Shown here: in pieces, positions 48,017 to 59,019 of the stretch
Layout: every line of letters starts with the position of its first letter
Position numbering within the stretch: position 1 is the first letter of the stretch
Source of the DNA: Carposina sasakii
Taxonomy: Eukaryota; Arthropoda; Insecta; Lepidoptera; Carposinidae
Direction of reading: 5' to 3'
DNA length: 64,000 nt
Assembly: GCA_014607495.2 (NCBI GenBank)
Contig: CP053166.1
Coordinates: 8,512,455 to 8,576,454, forward strand
Position numbers and translations under genes: made by a program
The notes under the pieces: model-generated
What the model saw: only the letters and a program-made list of their open reading frames with translations
Told to the model about the DNA's origin: nothing
Databases searched by the model: none

Positions 48017-48395
48017 TGTTTTGATAAGTTCTTTATTTAGAATAACTATATAGTACATGAGCATCTCAGAGCTTAATCTAAGTGACATTAACATAAATTG
48101 TTATTTGTTTATTAGTTTGGAGGCACCTTTACTTATAACTAGTGTTACATACTTAAGTACCAATTTGGTAGGTATTCGTTCCAAATTTTGATTTATAATT
48201 ACTACATAGTGGGTAATTTATAATAAGGTTAAACAACCCTAATTTAAATTTTAAGTAGTGGGAATTTTATGCCTTTGTGGAAACCTCCACAAACTACGCA
48301 AGTTGGTGTAGAAGGGAGGATTAAATGCAATTTTTAATGCTTTGTTTTGTACGACTTGGATTTTATTTAAGTTGGAGATACAAGTGTAGAGGTAG
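48017..48395 (-). mobile_element. Jockey-type LINE, 5'-truncated 3' end
   Basis: Minus-strand translation near 48300-48385 gives NKIQVVQNKALKIAF followed by NPPFYTNLRSL. This is the familiar C-terminal segment of Jockey-like reverse transcriptase proteins (IQ..QNK.LR.A). The frame breaks soon after, then a 3' UTR runs to AATAAAGAACTTATC near 48030. Only the last 30 or so recognisable residues remain. Confidence 0.75.
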
Positions 48396-49024
48396 ACCTT
48401 CAACCGTCAAAGTTAGGGGCAAGTAAAATTTAAAATGACGACGACGACAAACCTATCGCATAGCAATGACATGTTTTGATGGTGTAAAATATGTCACTTA
48501 GCCATTCCTAGGTAGGTTGGGTGTCAGGCAGGAAACTATCTACCTAAACTAAACATAAGGCAAAATGTTTAGTAGGTAATATGAGTTTTAAAGTAATAAC
48601 TATTTTCTGTAAAGTCTACAATAATGAAATTGGTAGCATTATGATGATGATGGCAATACATGATATAAGGTGGAATAAATATTTATAATACCTTTACATA
48701 ATACGAATACTTCAAGTGAACATTAAACAGGATGGCCGATACATCGCACAAACACGTCATCAAGTCAATTTATATGAGATTAACGTCTGGTTGGCCAACC
48801 AGGGTTATTTACGAGCTCATTAATGTGTCGTGTCGCGTCAGCCGCCCTGCAAGACAACGCGCTTCACGCTCACATGCCAATGATTATTCTGGATATTGTG
48901 AGACATTATAGAATAAAACACATATATGTATACAATCAATGATGAAATGGGGTAGCCAGGACAGCAGTATTATAAAGGAGATCACGCCCCGTTTAGAATA
49001 GTGGGCACACACAGATGTTAATGA
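48396..49024. other. Non-coding, nothing recognised
   Basis: AT-rich sequence with a short GATGAT run near 48643. No gene was seen. Confidence 0.4.
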
Positions 49025-49130
49025 TTAGGTCGGCCATAGACGGACTGCTTGATGCGGTTGGCACCAATAGCTTCAAGCGGCCGCTGTTGGGAGATATTGA
49101 ATTTCTCAATACACGGACCGTTCAAGCTGT

Positions 49131-49811
49131 TATTATTATTATTTTTTGTATCTCTTTTGAAATTCTCGGGACTACAGAGTCCCGATCCTTTGAGAGGCGA
49201 GCATCGGGCCGTAGCCAAGATGTAGAGGCCCTTTAAGAGAACTTTAATATGGTGTGGGATACACATGACGGATACCATCGCTAAACGCACAATATGATAC
49301 ACCCGGCGTTGGTCCCCGCCAAGTGCTATTGGAGTGCAGAGCTCTGTCATGCGATGGGAAAGAAGGTCATGGGTTATGGGGCTGAATTTTGGGTGGGGTT
49401 GGAAAATCGGGCTATTGAAGGAGACTAACGGACACTTGCCATTACAACCAAGTCTCATAATTGTTAGGTGGCAGGCGGTGACTCGCCAACTTATTTCATG
49501 GGCCCCTGAAATGGCTGCATGCACGGAGCGACAAAGGGGGCAACATTTAGTGAGCGGCTAGGATGGAGGGGTGCCCCTGGACTTTAAACCGATGCCAACT
49601 CGACACTTACGGACGGGCACATCCACCCTCGACCTGTCATAGCTCTCGCGACTCCACTCTGCCCGGCCGGCGAAGGCAAGGCAGAGGTGGGGAACTGTTC
49701 CTCGTCAGACCTCACTCCGGCGCCGGAGATGAGGAACAGGGTCTTCTCCCGGGAGCACTTCAGGTCCGTGGGAACGCTACCCTCAACAGCTCACCACAAG
49801 CAGCCCTGCGG
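49131..49811 (-). mobile_element. LINE 3' region inside the Harbinger-like element
   Basis: The minus strand runs through GC-rich sequence at 49562-49811. It ends GATCGGGACTCTGTAGTCCC, then GAGAATTTCAAAAGAGATAC and a (TAA)n tail at 49131-49145. A decayed copy of the last 95 bp is at 54615-54710. The clade was not settled. Confidence 0.6.
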
Positions 49812-49930
49812 GCTTATTATTATTATGATTTATTGTACACAGTAAAGTTTTCACAAATAATGTTTATGACAAAGAAAATGTACAAAGGCGTGCTTATCTC
49901 TAAGAGAGATTTCTTTCAGCAAACCAATCG
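49812..49930 (-). mobile_element. LINE 3' UTR fragment
   Basis: Near-identical to 26739-26862 and related to 16445-16560, with a (TTA)n run at the tail end. It lies within the Harbinger-like element beside the other LINE piece. Confidence 0.7.
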
Positions 49931-50247
49931 TTCGTTCGCAGTCGCAGCTAAAAATGCAGTCGGCCTCCTGTCGAATTTTGCCGTGCTGCCGGCTGCAAAT
50001 AGCTGCTCGACCCGCCGTACACGAACCGCTTGAAGCGGTCCGTTCTGACTGCTCACCGCTTCCTCTTCTCCGTGCCCCGCAACCTGAGAGCAGCAGAGCA
50101 GTCCGTGTTGCGGTCGGACGCGACTTCACAACAACCGCACAACGACTGCTTGAAGCATTCGGACTGCAGTCCCCTCCAACCGCAACACGACTGCTCTCAT
50201 GCGGTCGGTGTCAACTGCTCTAAGCAGTCCGTCTATGGCCGGCCTTA

Positions 50248-50520
50248 GTGACAAGTTGCTAGCTTATCGCCTGCTGGAATGCCATAGATACATCTATCAA
50301 AATTTTGTAAGATACAGTACTTAAGATTTATACAATATATCAGTAGTTATAGGTAGGTAACTTAGAACATCCCCCACAGCTCGTATTACGATATCTGTGG
50401 GGGAGGGAGAAGGGGTGAGGTTATACCAATGTCAGAGAAATGCGATATTTATTGCATTACTAGCATTAAAAATGATGTATGTAGACATTAATGCCGATAT
50501 TAATTGCGAGGCGACACACC
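50248..50520. other. Non-coding, nothing recognised
   Basis: Unique AT-rich sequence with a G-rich patch at 50397-50417 (gtgggggagggagaaggggt). Confidence 0.4.
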
Positions 50521-50697
50521 TGCATTAAGGAGGAATATTGAGGAGGAGTGACCCAATAACGTTTGTCTAAAGAAAATACTGTCGCTGTGACTATTGACAT
50601 TTGGTGAGAGAAAGCAAGCAGGGCTGACTACAGTGGAAGGTAAATGATAGTGATTGGGTCATACTGCGCTGCATAGGCTACACTAGTAAGTCTACAT
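50521..50697 (+). repeat. Unnamed dispersed repeat, copy 1
   Basis: It contains aggaggaatattgaggagga, then tttgtctaaagaaaatac and tgtcgctg. After a divergent stretch it has ggtaaatgatag, tcatactgcgct and gtctaca. The same words in the same order occur at 60835-61110. I do not recognise the family. Confidence 0.5.
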
Positions 50698-51439
50698 TGC
50701 ATTTCCTTTATTTTATGTGTGACGTCACGTTGTGTCATATTGAAAGTAAAATCCACTTATTGTTTGTTAGCCGCTTTCACACCGAAACGGTTAGTCAATT
50801 ACAAGTAACAGCTTCTAGCGGGAAAATAGAAAAACTAAGAAGACGAGAATATAAAGCAGGTAACGCATGAGTAACACGACTTTAGTTTAACAAAGGGTAT
50901 GAATGCAGAAGTAATGTAAAAATGCCTAAAGTGACAACTAACAAAAATTTCATGGTTCATAGATATTTATGGATATTATGATATATGTAAGTATAAGCGC
51001 ATAGGGACTAGGATGTGACAGACTCTCGAAATAAAGTTATATAAAGTCAATGTAAAATGTAGTCCTCTCATGTCACCAATAATAATTGTTGCAGAGCTCA
51101 TTATGAATGGAAATTGAAAATAATGTGCTTTAAACTTAATTGGTGATAGAGAGACTACATAGTACTCGTAGATAATGGAGCAATTTTCAAATATACCACT
51201 ACCTAATATGGCACAGTTTGTATTTCGTTACAACTGGAGCGCGGCGAATGTAGAGTATGGCTTAGTATCTAGAATGTGACAAAAATGTAACATGACAGGA
51301 TTTGGAATCAATCGTTACACCAGAGAAGAGACGTGTAAAATAAAATTTCGATTCGAAAACTTTGAGTTCATAGGCGAAGTGTAAACTCGGTCTAAAATAA
51401 CAGATGATGACCACGATGGTTTACTATAATGATTTATTT
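50698..51439. other. Non-coding, nothing recognised
   Basis: AT-rich, without recognisable genes or repeats. Confidence 0.4.
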
Positions 51440-51451
51440 ACAGTAACATAT

Positions 51452-51561
51452 CATCATCATCATCATTCCAGCCTTGAGAAGTCCACTGCTAAACATAGGC
51501 TTCCCCCAACAATCTCCATTCCGACCGCTCGGAAGCAGCCTGCATCCAACCGACGCCCGCA
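51452..51561 (-). mobile_element. 5'-truncated LINE tail with exact target duplication
   Basis: It is flanked by an exact 12-bp duplication acagtaacatat (51440-51451 and 51562-51573). The plus strand starts with (CAT)n and then ccagccttgagaagtccact and gctaaacataggcttccccc, the reverse of the (GATG)n-tailed LINE family at 16821 and 36373. Confidence 0.85.
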
Positions 51562-51573
51562 ACAGTAACATAT

Positions 51574-52966
51574 TAGTAAATATGTAATAGTATTTCTATA
51601 TGCCTCGGAGATCCCCTGCGTTACAGCTGAGCTGTCACACTCGTGTGTACGTAACGGAAGAGTCACTCCACATCCTCCGCGCGACTGTACCTACCGACTG
51701 TGCTTCGATGTATTACGCGCTTGACTGTACCGCGCGGGTACTGTCAGCAGATTCAATTATATAGTTTTTTTAGCAAAAAACTTTAGTAGGATTTTTATTT
51801 TACAAGACAAATAAATGCCACATCTTTAGCACATAATATAACTAGTAAAGCGCCAACCCCTGGTGATTATGAGCAAACATTTCATCCATTCCTATCTAAT
51901 ACCAATTTTATACTTCCATTTAAGTATTTAAACTATAATTGGAGAATTTAAAATACTTGCTTCTGTAGAAAAACTAATAGGAAACCAATAGCTATACAAA
52001 TAGAAACGTAGACCTCTGGGAATACGCTTAGACTACCTACCTATAGGTACAGTAAACCTGCAAATTCTATGTTTTATTTTTCTTGATCTTAACCACCTAT
52101 AAATGGAAGTTAACCATATTTACTGTTATGTACATTATGTGTATGTGTACTAGGTAGTTAGTACCTGTATAAAATTTATGTCTATTACAAGTAGTCGGAG
52201 ATCGGACGGAGTTTCTGAATTATCATCATATTAATTCTGTAACGTAATCTCACATGTATGTATGTACTACATATATAGGTAGTTATGAAATATTAAACCA
52301 AGCTTTACATTTATTTGGTAACCTTATTGTTGTCATTCTTTACCTTATTGTCATGTCAAATCTCAAAGGCATGTTAAGCTGATCGCACCGTACTAATGCG
52401 ATGCCATTGAAGAAATAAATGGTGGCGAGTTTCTCTAAAATCACACATGTTCACATTCGCACAAATATCAAAATGGCCAGAAATTATATAAAAGTTCATC
52501 GCGCCTTTCAACTTAAAAAAAACTGCAATAACTTTAAAGCTAACCTATATTTTTCTAAAAGCATTAATTCCTTTACATGTCAACTACAATGATTGATTAT
52601 TTTAAAATCCCGACATTTAATTTCGACAGCATGCTAAAAAAACTCCATTCGATTCGATGTTAAAAGCCCAAAAAACCTGTCACTTTTAACAAGTCCCTCG
52701 TCTTGTATTGAATAGAGGGAACTCGACAAAGAGTTAGTTATAAAGTATAATAAGTCTTATGTCCGGGTAAAAGGGGTCATTGGAGCGAACAGTTCTGTAA
52801 CGATATCAGTACCTACTACGGTAACGCTCCGTTGCTCGATGCTATCGACTTTTTGTCGATCGTCGAGTTTGGGAGCAGTCGGACAATCAATGGGTCCAGG
52901 CAATGTAGCTCCATTAACAAGTCACATGCTACAAGTAAATGGCTTAGAACGGTTTATTAAATATAG
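51574..52966. other. Non-coding, mostly unique sequence
   Basis: No gene is recognised. A small ATCGAC/GTCGAT hairpin lies at about 52843-52860. Confidence 0.4.
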
Positions 52967-53185
52967 TGAACTCCCGCGACTCCGTCCGCGTGCACTACAG
53001 AAAAAACAAAATGTCGAAATTATCCGGGATAAAAACATTTTCCCGGGATAAAAAGTAGCCTATATGTTAAGTGGGACCGTGTCACAATATATTCCTGAAA
53101 ACTGCATCGAAATCGGTTCAGCTGTTTCTGAGACTAGCGTGCACAAACGCACAGACAAACAGACAAACCGACAAAATTTTCAAAA
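52967..53185 (-). repeat. Helitron-like short element
   Basis: The minus-strand end reads TGTAGTGCACGCGGACGG, then AGTCGCGGGAGTTCACTA. Upstream it carries ttttatcccggga, ataaaaagtagcctatatg, gcatcgaaatcggttcagc and a CAGACAAA run, the standard body of this lepidopteran family. The ends have decayed. Confidence 0.6.
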
Positions 53186-54614
53186 ATCATTCTTTTGGGT
53201 ACTATTGCGTTGATAAAGGTCTCCTATAATATTTTTTCTCATATATTTTCCATGTACAGACAGCGATACGTAACATTTTTATTATATGTATAGATAGATG
53301 TAATATAGCTATGGTATAAAAAATAATTATGTTAGTATTGAATACAAATATTATAGATTAGTATTACAAATAAGACTTTATAAAGTGTAACATATGTACG
53401 AATACAATGGAATAAGTAATAGTTATAGTCTATTACTAGAAATATTTAAGTGATCTTCATGGTTATTTTGTAATATTTCAAGTGTGAATGTACCTACATG
53501 TATATTTTAAAATTTCAACAAACGGAGGTGTTTTGAAAAAAGGTAATTGGAAATATCGCGTCGAAAAGTATAAAAATATATTTCTTCAATCAGTAACATA
53601 GTTTACTTGCAATGTACCGACGGACGTCACGAGCATCAAGACATGACATTATGTAAGTGCATAGATTCGATATCCGTTGTTAGTAGGTATATTTTCTCAT
53701 ATACAACGCACGTACGCTCGGGGGACATTGTCGGAACGTATTAAAATTCCATTCAAAATATTAATCTCGCGTTTATTCCTTTCATTGCACAGGTTTAAGT
53801 TGAAGTCCGAGGTAGAACTAAAGCGAGATCAGTCTGTCTGGGGGCAGATTAAACTCGGTTCGGGTTCACATTTTTTTCTACAAATAATGCGGGTCCAATC
53901 AGCCCCGCAAGTGTAATCTCTGCAGCCTCGCTTTTAGTGGACTCTTTTTGTTCACCGTACTTTGAAGATTCTGATAACTGGAATTGGGCCATGCAGTTTA
54001 GAAAATAGGGTTCAGTTTGTGTTGTTAAGCGTGGCTTCTGCATGGGCAGGCTGGCATAGTCGGTGAGTGCAGTGTATTGTGATGCGATTGTGATGGCTCT
54101 GTGCGTCGTCTCTGCAGACCGTACAGTCCCCCTCACCCCTCATCCCCTTACAGTCCCAGTCATAATATAATTGATTGCGCTCTTTCAGCTGACAAATTAA
54201 ATCATAACAGCGAATAACAAGTAGACAATCAAAACACGTCGCCCGATGGACGTACCTATTCATTGAAGTGTTTTTACTATCTCTCTAGCAGTATATTCTG
54301 GTTCAGAATGATTTATTCATAAACGCCGCTCATGCGTCGCTCATAATCCGTTTCGGGGTGAGCTGCAGCTGCAGGTGCTGTCACTTCTTGCAGAATTATG
54401 ATTAAATTAGGGGTCCGGGATGTGAACAATTCCCTGAAATATTTCAGTGGCTTATATTTATCTTGTCGCCTGCGTAGTTGACTATTTAATTTGATTTTAA
54501 TACTATTAATCAAAACCCACATTTTGCACTGGCGATTTTGTATTTACAAACACGCACGTGCTAACGGCCAGACTTTATATTTATATTAAATCACATTACA
54601 TCTAAATAAATCAA
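53186..54614. other. Non-coding, mostly unique sequence
   Basis: Open frames at 53677-53916 (plus) and 53849-54136 (minus) overlap each other and match no known family. No gene is called. Confidence 0.4.
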
Positions 54615-54710
54615 TGTATCTTTTTGGAAATACTGAGTCCCAGTCCTTTAAGAGTCGTGCACTGGGTCATATCAAAGATGCGAGGGCTTTTTAAGAGATC
54701 TTTATATTAT
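54615..54710 (-). repeat. LINE 3' end remnant
   Basis: It shares tactgagtcccagtcctttaa and then caaagatgcgagggctttt with 49145-49250 (gactacagagtcccgatcct and so on). It is a decayed 3' fragment of the same LINE family. Confidence 0.6.
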
Positions 54711-55004
54711 TTCTAAATATGCTTTTTATTATCTTACGCCGCAAGGTTTTTCTTGACTACCGTAGATAAATAGTTTTGCTGTGTCTCTGCAATAAAATAA
54801 AGTGGTTACTGCGGTTCTGTGGTCTGGCTAGGCGTGGACGTATTTCACGATCTCTGAAGTTTTCTCGGAAACATTGTTTTATGGACGGATTAAAGCGTGA
54901 CTCCGAGACAGGATTAGATGGAGGTGAAATAGTATTCTTAATGGTTAGTTTTCCTTAAAGGGCACTCGGATGAGTGTAGCAATTTACCTTCTTTGATATA
55001 AGGA
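54711..55004. other. Non-coding, nothing recognised
   Basis: The short frame 54776-54958 has no recognisable domain. Confidence 0.35.
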
Positions 55005-55296
55005 TTCTTCTACGCTGCTCTGGGAGTTTCTTCTACGCTGCTCTGGGAGTGAAAAAAAAACGTAAAATACTACAGCTGCTTCTCTTCCCGGGCATACTGT
55101 ACAAGTCAGTAGAGGGACAAGAGGGTCTTGGTGTTTTGTAGGCGATGGGCTGACCACCTGTCACTACTAACCGAACTTGTACATCTCAACTATACCCTCA
55201 AAATTGGTCAGAAGTGGCACCATGTGGTTCTATCGGCCATCTTGGTGCTCTGCCTACCCCGTAAGGGATAAAGGCGTGATTATATGTATGTATGTA
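55005..55296 (+). repeat. (TATG)n-tailed repeat, contiguous copy
   Basis: It opens with a perfect 22-bp tandem duplication (unit ttcttctacgctgctctggg plus ag, at 55006-55049). It runs through gtcagtagagggacaagagg, gtaggcgatgggctgaccac, ccctcaaaattggtcagaag and tgcctaccccgtaagggata, and ends cgtgattatatgtatgtatg. Three inverted partial copies follow at 56300-56880. It is a retroposon-like family common in Lepidoptera. Confidence 0.65.
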
Positions 55297-55785
55297 ATGA
55301 GCTCACAGTGTCATGTTGTAAGAGTCGACTAACGAACTCGATCACTGATCACTAACGTCCTGAACCCGTTATGCTAAACGTGGCAGTAAGGATCTCCTTT
55401 GTGATCTTACCTCTATTTCAGGAACACAGCCATGTTTATAAATAATAATAAGTATAATATGTAAGTCTCATTGAAAAGGAGCTCAAATTTTGTAAAAACA
55501 GGTTCTTTGTTGGAATTTTTTTATGGCGTTTCGTTCTGTAAGACCCCTTCTGTTACACCCTGTAAGTACTATGATTGAGCTCTTCCCAGAGAGCCGCCTG
55601 TAGGTAATATTATCGCTGTGCACGCATGGCTGCACATCCGAAACATGAACGCCGCTGCATCAATCAGTCCGTGCTGCCATCTGTCGGGGTGAGCCAATCA
55701 GGCGTGACTTCCTCCCAACCGGCGTCGGGTTGCAAGCACTAGTCATGTAGTACCATATAGTAATCCTATAGGATTTATTAGTCTA
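55297..55785. other. Non-coding, nothing recognised
   Basis: No gene or repeat was identified. Confidence 0.4.
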
Positions 55786-55960
55786 CTAGCTGTTGGCCCG
55801 CGACCCCGTTCTCATGAACTACTATAATAAATATACTTAATATTTACATAGCCTCCGATTTTAACCAGACCCTCGCTTCTGCTGAATAGAAATTACAAAA
55901 TCATTCTTTCAAAAGAAACCAGATCGCACAAAGAATGTTTTTGAAATGTCTCGTACTTTA
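55786..55960 (-). repeat. Helitron-like 3' end
   Basis: On the plus strand A (55785) is followed by ctagctgttggcccgcgacc then ccgttctcatg. On the minus strand this is a GC-rich stretch ending AACAGCTAG followed by T, the CTAG terminus. The 5' limit is unclear. Confidence 0.55.
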
Positions 55961-56299
55961 GAAGTTTATTTTGTGGTCACCGACCAGCGAGTCCCGACCG
56001 TAACCCGTACAATACAGCATGTATTTAGGTCAAAACTATTTTTCTTATGTCCACATTTTTATTTTATAACCATATAGGAACAAAGAAACATGACCGACCA
56101 GTAGTAAGCTGAGCTGAGATGCAGTACGAAATAATATTCTAATGCATAATAATGTGTACATATTTATATTATCCTATTCTATTTTTACAGTTTTATCCAA
56201 TTAACCTTTGTTTCATTTTTCCATATTTTTCAATTATTCTATGATTTTTCCAACAAATAGACATGCGATACTATATGCCATATTGAATGGTAAGTATGT

Positions 56300-56395
56300 G
56301 ATACTATCCCTTACGGGGTAGGCAGATCGATAGAACCACATGGTACCACTTCTGACCAATTTTGAGGGTATAGTTGATGTACAAGTTTGGTTAGT
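56300..56395 (-). repeat. (TATG)n-tailed repeat, partial inverted copy
   Basis: Reverse complement of 55145-55265: tcccttacggggtaggcaga, ccacatggtaccacttctga, ccaattttgagggtatag and acaagtttggttagtagtga are shared. Confidence 0.65.
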
Positions 56396-56439
56396 AGTGA
56401 CAACCATATTTAATGGTAGGTAAGCTAGTTATAGACTCT

Positions 56440-56575
56440 ATAATATATACATACATACATATAATCACGCCTTTATCCCTTACGGGGTAGGCAGAGCACC
56501 AAGGGCCGATACTGTGCGAACCGGCGCCACGCTTGTTTCATGGTACCACTTCTGACCAACTTTGAGGGTATTCTT
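56440..56575 (-). repeat. (TATG)n-tailed repeat, inverted copy with tail
   Basis: It starts with acatacatacatataatcac, then gcctttatcccttacggggt and aggcagagcaccaagggcc, the mirror of 55180-55296. A divergent insert gatactgtgcgaaccggcgc lies inside. With 56758-56880 it probably formed one copy, now split by a Helitron. Confidence 0.65.
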
Positions 56576-56632
56576 TCGTGTGTTTGTAGTTTATTTGAGA
56601 TGATTTATACAAAAATAAGTTTGGTATTTATA

Positions 56633-56757
56633 TCTATACTAATATTATAAAGCTAGTTTGTTTGTTTGTTTGTAGCTAATCTGACAGGTGGAAAAATTCT
56701 TTCAGTGTTAGATAGCCCATCAAGGAAGGCCTACAAAACCTGCCCGGCTTCGCACGG
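56633..56757 (+). mobile_element. Helitron 5' end fragment
   Basis: It begins TCTATACTAATATTATAAAG after an A (56632), then has a TTTG run, aaaaattctttcagtgttag and atagcccatcaaggaaggcc. It joins cctgcccggcttcgcacggg, which is the reverse of another short family's end. The proper CTAG end is missing. Confidence 0.65.
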
Positions 56758-56880
56758 GTACAAGCCCCTCTTGTCCCTCTACTGACTTGTACAATGTACA
56801 GTATACCCGGTAAGAGAAGCGGCTGTCGTATTATACGTTTTTTTACACTCCCAGAGCAGCATAGAAGATTCTATAATACT
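56758..56880 (-). repeat. (TATG)n-tailed repeat, inverted 5' part
   Basis: It mirrors 55003-55120: cctcttgtccctctactgac, ttgtacaatgtacagtatac, gtttttttacactcccagag and cagcatagaagattc are shared. Confidence 0.65.
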
Positions 56881-57550
56881 ATCTGATTTTAATAACATGG
56901 AAGTTTGTAGCTTTTTCTATATTCTTCTAAGACAGTTATACTTATAATATCAGTCTCATTTGGTAAAAACCTAGTCGTTTGTTTCACATATTTAAAATTT
57001 CAAGAAAGTCTATTTTAACTCGGATAGCAACTAGAGAGAATAGCTTCTATCTATTTATTAGCGTGCTTTAGACGTAATCTATTACGACTGTTTAGATTTC
57101 TTTTAATATTAAAAGCAGAAATATTTCACTTCAGTAGGCGTAGCGTACGATAGCGATCCGAGCTATTTTTATTATTACAATATTTAACTTGATTCTAATC
57201 TTCCAACTCAATTTTAAGGATTTCTCAAATTGGGCTGAAATTTGGTGAATTTCGGTTGTAGATGACAATGCATGATTAATAGTGTCCGACGTCATTCTAA
57301 ATTATACTCAATTCAGTTAATTTGCATTACAAGTACAAATGCAGGGTATCAAATTAAATTAGAAAGCTGAGAGTAACTCGTTTAAAAATCAAGTGACGTC
57401 ACTCTTAATAAATATCGGACATCTAAAACAATATTAATTGAAACTTCAATTTAGGTAAACCTTAAAAGCTTGGCGTTATTGGCATGCGCAGACTAAAATT
57501 ACTGTTCATTTATAAATTTCAAATTTAACACATTAATGACAGCAATTCTA
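56881..57550. other. Non-coding, nothing recognised
   Basis: AT-rich, without recognised features. Confidence 0.4.
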
Positions 57551-57738
57551 AATATTAAATAAAGAAAGTAATGTCTGTCTGTTACGCTTTCCCGCTTAAG
57601 CACTCGCAACCGATTGATAGCAGACAATTTAGACCCCAGAACATGCTACTTTTTATTTCGCATATTATTTCGTATCGCAAATATTAACCTCGGGTTTATA
57701 TCAATGCAGTGGAGTCGCGGGAACATACGTCCATCTAG
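57551..57738 (+). mobile_element. Helitron-like short element
   Basis: It shares tctgtctgttacgctttccc, gcttaagcactcgcaaccga, catgctactttttatttcgc and a terminal agtggagtcgcgggaa with 37685-38139. It ends catctag followed by T. Internal deletions make it shorter. Confidence 0.65.
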
Positions 57739-59019
57739 TATGTAAAACTTGTCGCGACATTTGGTACTCGTCAATACGTTCTTACAATATTGCATCTTTG
57801 TGTTGATGTTTCAGATTGGTTCGCATATTGACGCATATCGAAGTATCCGTCGACCCTTGGTCAGAGCTTCTAGAAGAGTAAGAGAGTTATACAACAGGGT
57901 TCGCCCCGGTGCCCCTATGTTCACGACAGGTTAATCATGTCATCATGCCACTCAGTCCTATCACCTTGACTTATTAATCTAATATCTTACGAGTACTTAA
58001 ATGTCGCGACGCTAATACGTGAATTTATGACGAATTAACAGTAAGTTTTATATTCCGATTTATTTTTCTTTTTAGCGCTGCTTGTCTAAAGCTCAAGTAA
58101 CCTAGTAAATTTTTACAATTAACCATATTTTCAAGCTTGCTGTCTCCATGATGTACAAAGTAGCTTTCTCATTCAAATATTATCTCGGTCCTGATGAGCT
58201 CTAAAAATCGCTTACTGACTTATTTTTCCATGCCGCGACCCTGGCTGACCGTAAAACGGGTATTAGTGTTAAGCGTTCTTGAATGGAAGACTTTTCACCC
58301 TCACTCAAAACAAAAGCCCTCATCATAGGGTAAAGTAAAAACAGCTATTTCTTTGAAATAACATTCAGTAAGCCACGCTTTATCGTATCTATTATTTGTT
58401 ATTCATAGATTTCCGGAAACATGTTTCTATTCGCGGGAGTCTCTGTATTTCGTTTGTAGTAGCATGGGGTCCTATTCTAAGAAGTTATTTTTGAATAAAA
58501 TGATTAAAAACAAACAGTCCGCCAATATACGATAAACTAACAATTATTATGTAGTGTATTGTGTAAGTATATTACTAACTAAACCGTATTCTTTGCACTG
58601 ATTTAGTATTATGTTCCTTACACTTGAAAAAATTGCAAGCAAACGAGTACTTTATGTAAAATCGTGCTCGTTTTTTATCACGACATAACTCTTCTAGTAT
58701 AAATTTACTTGTATGTGGTTAGTATCTGTATATATAAGTATTCTTTAGCGTGGTATTAGAAAGGTATTCGACTAGGAGAAACCGTTTTTAAAACGTGTTG
58801 CTTCTTTATTTGCTGACAAATCAGTCTGAAACAAAGAGACTATGTGACTGGTTGGTGCTAACTTTTGCCTCTAATTGCTAACTCTCACCACAAACCGCTA
58901 AAACGAAAGAAGCAAGTGTAACGATACATCTGTCACCACAATCGTGCAGCATCTGAAACTTTTGTTTGGTAACATAGCATGGCAATAAAGCTTATATAAA
59001 TAATATCTATTTACTAATT
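57739..59019. other. Non-coding, mostly unique sequence
   Basis: The frame at 57749-57934 has no known domain. No gene is called. Confidence 0.4.

Larger units (their letters stand above)
49028..50244. mobile_element. PIF/Harbinger-like transposon carrying LINE debris
   Basis: The ends mirror each other: GGTCGGCCATAGACGGACTG on the left and its near complement, ending cggactgct...ggccggcc, on the right. TTA is duplicated at 49025-49027 and 50245-50247, as expected for PIF/Harbinger. No transposase is present. The right third is a set of short repeats of gactgct and gcggtcg words. The middle is filled by two minus-strand LINE 3' ends. Open frames of up to 168 codons cross both parts and are not genes. 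Confidence 0.7.

Noticed and set aside
49018..49524. 168-codon open frame on the minus strand
   Set aside because: It crosses a LINE 3' end and the inverted end of the Harbinger-like element, so it is a frame through repeat DNA and not a gene.
49563..50033. 156-codon open frame on the plus strand
   Set aside because: It runs antisense through two LINE fragments and into the right arm of the Harbinger-like element. Its openness comes from GC-rich repeat sequence.
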